NCBI GenBank assembly: GCA_942492915.1
Contig: OW818662.1
Coordinates: 2,542,001 to 2,606,000 of the forward strand
From: Turneriella sp942492915
GTDB taxonomy: Bacteria > Spirochaetota > Leptospiria > Turneriellales > Turneriellaceae
DNA length: 64,000 bases
Reading direction: 5' to 3'
The position numbers were made by a program, and so were the translations under genes. The notes below the pieces were generated by a model. The model had not been told where the DNA came from. It saw nothing but the letters and a program-made list of their open reading frames with translations, and did not search any database. Shown in pieces: positions 62,300 to 64,000 of the stretch. Within the stretch, counting starts at the first letter, position 1. Each line of letters opens with the position of its first letter.

Positions 62300-64000
62300 G
62301 GATGCTTCAACAGCGCGCGGTACTTTGCACGGTCGCTGAGCAAAACACGCACGTAGTGGTAGGTTTCCTGAAAGGGGATTTCTTCAACAAACAAGGCTTC
62401 ATCGCTACTTAACTTTTTTTTCCACTGCGTGTATCGACCAGGGCCCGCGTTGTAGGCAATGGCGAGGCCGACGAAATCTGCAGCGTAATGGTCTTTGATG
62501 TCGCGCATGAAAGCGATGCCCAGACGAATATTATCTTCAGCCTGCAAAAGATTATAGCGTGAAACGCCCTCTTTTACGGCGACGAGTTTGGCTGTCGAAG
62601 GCAAAAGCTGCATCAGACCCAAAGCATTGGCACGACTGATAGCTCCCGCATAAAACTGGGATTCCTGACGAATGAGCGCCATGACCTCAGACACCTCAAT
62701 ACGGTGCTTCGCTGCGTATTTTTCCACGTGCGCCGAATACGAGGTCGGGTAGAGTATTTGCCTGAGCCGGGGGGGAATCTCATAAAGGAACGGACGCAGT
62801 TTCTGTTCGCGCAGCCATTGTTTCACGCCGAAGAGTGCAATATCACTCTTGCCCGATATCTGGCCGAGCACAACAAGATTCTGGTAGACCTGCAGTTTTT
62901 CGGGATTGCGCAGAAGTTCACGCGCCTCGTCACGGCTGTCGGCCGCAAACAGCAGCGCCGCTGTTGCAAGCGCATCGTCAGGGTCTTTGAGCTTTTTCGC
63001 GGTTTGTTTTGCAAAATCGGTCAGCACGGGCAATTCGGGCATGCCGTGCGCGCGGGAAATATCGGCGCTAAAAAGCGCATCGGTGAGTCGCGCGGCGCGG
63101 TCACTGCCAGAGGTCGCCGACGCTGCGAGCTGTGCCTGCATCACCAGCGGTTTGTCGATCAGCCGATAGAAATAGTAATCGTCTGCATAGTCGTTCGCGA
63201 TTTCGCTCAGCAGCAGCCTCACGCTGGCTGCATCACCCGCCGCGTCAAAGTGCCGAGCAAGAAAATAGCGCGCGCCGGCGCCGATCGGCTTTGAAGCAGT
63301 GATTTGACGTAATTCTTCAAGGCACGCAATATCGGTATCCCGGCGTTTCGCGATCTTATCGGGCAGGCATGATCGCAGAAAAATTCTCTCGGCGAGCGTT
63401 GACTCAAAATCAAAGGCGGTGATGTATTCGGCCGCGACGCGACGCACAGCAACTGAGTAATCTGAAGTGCGCTGCGCGAGACGCAACTGGCATTGCAGCT
63501 TTGCCTTACCCGACCCCGCTGATTGAAAAAACTGACGAATCACCGGATACTGTTTCTTTTTCAGAAGTCGCTCGCACACGTCGAGCGCCGCCTTTTCATT
63601 GCTGTCTTCGAAAAAATCTTTGCCACCCCCTGTGAGCGTTGCGCCAAGGCTGCGAAAGTCACCCTTGTCGATCAGAAGCCGCGAGGCATACTGCACAAAG
63701 AGTCTTCGGTCGTCGCCGCTGATTCGCGCATGGACCAGCGTCTGGTACAGCTTCTGTGCGCTCGCCCGGTCTTTTGCCACGCGCAGAGCTTCCATGAGTC
63801 TGACGCGGGTCAGCTCTGGGGTGAGGCTGTAGATACGCTGCCCCAGAAGATTTCGCACCAGAATGCCGCTTTGCGAAAACGAAAAATCCACCTCGGGATG
63901 TTCGAGACCGAGAATCGCGTGCGCAAGCGCACCCTGCTTGTCGCCCGAGCGATCAAGCCCCTCTGCGACCAGATAGAGCGACTCGCCGTCTTTAAATTTT
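62296..64000 (-). CDS. Soluble-type lytic transglycosylase (5' end outside window)
   Basis: The frame is open to the right edge (visible start KFKDGESLYLVAEGL), so the N-terminus is missing; about 567 residues are seen. The first 400 or so are helical repeats (TPR/Slt superhelix-like, with LYQTLVHARISGDDRRLF and DRASAQKLY). The C-terminal SLT domain has the catalytic Glu in LIRQESQFYAGAISRANALG, then GLMQLLPSTA and AYNAGPGRYTQW. It cleaves peptidoglycan to 1,6-anhydro-muropeptides in the periplasm. Full-length signal peptide not visible. It overlaps the patatin gene by four bases, so the two share a transcript. Confidence 0.9.
   Translation of the reverse strand, partial: KFKDGESLYLVAEGLDRSGDKQGALAHAILGLEHPEVDFSFSQSGILVRNLLGQRIYSLTPELTRVRLMEALRVAKDRASAQKLYQTLVHARISGDDRRLFVQYASRLLIDKGDFRSLGATLTGGGKDFFEDSNEKAALDVCERLLKKKQYPVIRQFFQSAGSGKAKLQCQLRLAQRTSDYSVAVRRVAAEYITAFDFESTLAERIFLRSCLPDKIAKRRDTDIACLEELRQITASKPIGAGARYFLARHFDAAGDAASVRLLLSEIANDYADDYYFYRLIDKPLVMQAQLAASATSGSDRAARLTDALFSADISRAHGMPELPVLTDFAKQTAKKLKDPDDALATAALLFAADSRDEARELLRNPEKLQVYQNLVVLGQISGKSDIALFGVKQWLREQKLRPFLYEIPPRLRQILYPTSYSAHVEKYAAKHRIEVSEVMALIRQESQFYAGAISRANALGLMQLLPSTAKLVAVKEGVSRYNLLQAEDNIRLGIAFMRDIKDHYAADFVGLAIAYNAGPGRYTQWKKKLSSDEALFVEEIPFQETYHYVRVLLSDRAKYRALLKHP

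Overview
The window is a dense bacterial chromosome segment with moderate-to-high GC, about 60 protein genes and no rRNA or tRNA gene that I could see. The gene set points to a free-living spirochaete of the Leptospiraceae (Turneriella or Leptonema would fit the base composition). It combines a fused isobutyryl-CoA mutase, class III cyclases with membrane domains, SpoIIE/STAS partner-switching proteins, an XPB-type helicase, a spirochaete-like RNA polymerase omega candidate, haem synthesis and an mreCD-PBP2-rodA cluster. The organism assignment is inference from gene content; no marker gene settles it.

Layout. 1-10 kb: icmF (cut by the left edge), an orphan HATPase, a coiled-coil protein, the c-di-AMP phosphodiesterase PgpH, a site-2-protease homologue that has lost its metal ligands, and ettA. 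10-24 kb: a response regulator with a STAS-like output, divergent from a 7TM-SpoIIE-TPR phosphatase; then serC-hemH-fmt-MATE, a lipid-kinase-like protein, a GNAT protein, an outer-membrane barrel and a DUF4349-like protein. Two repeat arrays lie here, at 13.75-14.05 kb and 17.17-17.31 kb. 24-30 kb: the elongation cluster mreC-mreD-mrdA-rodA on the minus strand, and apaG. 30-46 kb: two adenylate/guanylate cyclases, proS, a VapBC-type toxin-antitoxin pair with a palindromic operator, yebC, a STAS protein, a dolichol/phytol-kinase-like enzyme, an acyl-CoA synthetase, tmk, a heptosyltransferase-like enzyme, a hybrid histidine kinase and an alkylglycerone-phosphate-synthase-like enzyme. 46-52 kb: XPB-type helicase, a SpoIIE phosphatase, an rpoZ candidate and thiG, which has no ordinary start codon. 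52.4-56.6 kb is the accessory part. A DUF559 nuclease gene sits between two copies of a palindrome-rich composite repeat, next to a 1052-residue fusion of a PD-(D/E)XK nuclease, an SF2 helicase and six tandem W-rich repeats. 56.6-64 kb: an HD-GYP protein, YqeY, a cyclic-nucleotide-gated patatin phospholipase and a lytic transglycosylase cut by the right edge.

Functional threads. Second messengers dominate: c-di-AMP (PgpH), cyclic nucleotides (two cyclases, one cNMP-binding phospholipase) and c-di-GMP (HD-GYP). Partner-switching parts (HATPase, two STAS proteins, two SpoIIE phosphatases) are scattered rather than in one operon. A third thread is structural. Several near-perfect hairpins with loops of 0 to 4 bases lie inside coding DNA (icmF linker, hemH start), across a stop codon (24.3 kb) or at gene boundaries (13.7, 19.55, 24.4 and 35.4 kb). 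The most interesting candidates are the nuclease-helicase-repeat fusion with its DUF559 repeat island, the pseudo-protease beside PgpH, and the palindromes inserted in frame.
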